Below are positions 6,455-6,651 of a stretch of 6,651 nt of DNA, in pieces. The DNA lies in NCBI GenBank assembly GCA_045106875.1, contig JBGCFK010000452.1, positions 1 to 6,651 on the forward strand, read 5' to 3'. The position numbers were made by a program, and so were the translations under genes. The stretch is from Thermohalobaculum sp045106875. GTDB taxonomy: Bacteria > Pseudomonadota > Alphaproteobacteria > Rhodobacterales > Rhodobacteraceae. The notes below the pieces were generated by a model that saw nothing but the letters and a program-made list of their open reading frames with translations, ran no database searches and was not told where the DNA came from. The stretch's first letter is position 1. Each line of letters begins with the position of its first letter.

Positions 6455-6476
6455 CATAAATAAGGGCACCGTGACA
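6455..6476 (-). repeat. Right terminal inverted repeat (R1)
   Basis: Read on the minus strand it begins TGTCACGGTGCCC and ends TTATTTATG. It matches the left end at 18 of 22 positions and so defines the outer right boundary at 6476. Confidence 0.88.
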
Positions 6477-6651
6477 CTGGAACAACTGACAGGCTCGAAC
6501 AATAATCGTACAAAGGTGAGGGCGGAACCACGGCAGGGGAACTCCCGGTAGCACTATGTGGCCGGTCTCGGATCGACGCCCGCCTTTAGACAGGAAAAGC
6601 CCCAGACGCATGAACGGGAATGCGGTAACCAACCCGCGCATAAGAGTCTGA
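6477..6651. other. Right flank of the transposon, no recognisable gene
   Basis: 175 bp to the window edge. None of the six frames resumes the IS5 transposase or resembles a family I know. The only open frame of note, on the minus strand (6450-6641), runs into the transposon end and has no recognisable domain. Short potential stems exist, for example GGGCG with CGCCC, and GCGG with CCGC near 6622-6637, but no known RNA family is evident. Confidence 0.5.

Larger units (their letters stand above)
2829..6476. mobile_element. Cargo-free TniA-TniB-TniQ transposon (Tn5053/Tn7-like)
   Basis: A 3,648-bp element bounded by 22-bp terminal inverted repeats starting TGTCAC (18 of 22 positions identical). 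Each end carries additional related repeats. It encodes only transposase, ATPase and TniQ, all on the minus strand with overlapping or abutting frames. tniQ ends inside the left-end repeat array and tniA starts 22 bp inside the right-end array, so there is no room for cargo. No resolvase or res site, TnsA, TnsD/E, Cas12k or CRISPR repeat is present. Known TniA/TnsB systems lacking TnsA transpose by copying and form cointegrates. The expected 5-bp target duplication is absent: AAGTC precedes the left end and CTGGA follows the right end. Confidence 0.88.

Noticed and set aside
2829..6476. CRISPR-associated transposon (type V-K like) suggested by the tnsB-tnsC-tniQ order and TGT-starting ends
   Set aside because: No Cas12k or Cascade gene, no CRISPR repeat and no tracrRNA-like region; the space between the ends is filled by the three tni genes.
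6450..6641. 63-codon minus-strand frame across the right transposon end
   Set aside because: It crosses the transposon boundary into the terminal repeat and has no recognisable domain, so it is probably fortuitous.

Overview
The window reads as GC-rich bacterial DNA, most likely proteobacterial and perhaps alphaproteobacterial. That guess rests only on codon use and the kind of IS and transposon present; no housekeeping gene is available to fix the taxon. It has four blocks.

Block 1 (1-1901, + strand): two consecutive genes for trypsin-fold (S1A) serine proteases. The first is cut by the left window edge. It keeps the catalytic Asp and Ser but starts just downstream of where the catalytic His should be. 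The second is complete: signal peptide, pro-region, R|IING activation site, full His/Asp/Ser triad and trypsin-type S1 pocket. Only 21 bp separate them and the second has a good ribosome-binding site, so they are probably co-transcribed and work together outside the cytoplasm.

Block 2 (about 1902-2828): an intergenic stretch with a strong inverted repeat, then an IS5-family transposase reading rightward. It is cut off after about 245 codons, before its remaining catalytic residues.

Block 3 (2829-6476): a compact 3,648-bp transposon of the TniA/TniB/TniQ (Tn5053/Tn402, Tn7-like) class. It is bounded by imperfect 22-bp terminal inverted repeats beginning TGTCAC (18/22 identical), and each end carries further sub-terminal copies of the repeat. 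Three genes lie on the minus strand in the order tniA (D,D35E transposase), tniB (AAA+ ATPase) and tniQ (zinc-finger target-selection protein). The reading frames overlap or abut and run almost from end to end. There is no resolvase, no TnsA, no CRISPR-Cas component and no cargo. Its left end cuts the IS5 transposase. The 5-bp flanks on the two sides do not match (AAGTC and CTGGA), and the IS5 gene does not resume on the right, so the insertion has been rearranged or arose by replicative intramolecular transposition.

Block 4 (6477-6651): 175 bp of right flank in which no gene could be recognised.

The most interesting object is the cargo-free, resolvase-free tniABQ transposon with its multi-repeat ends and mismatched flanks. 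Next is the tandem trypsin pair, in which the complete protease carries a long charged insertion ahead of its active-site histidine.
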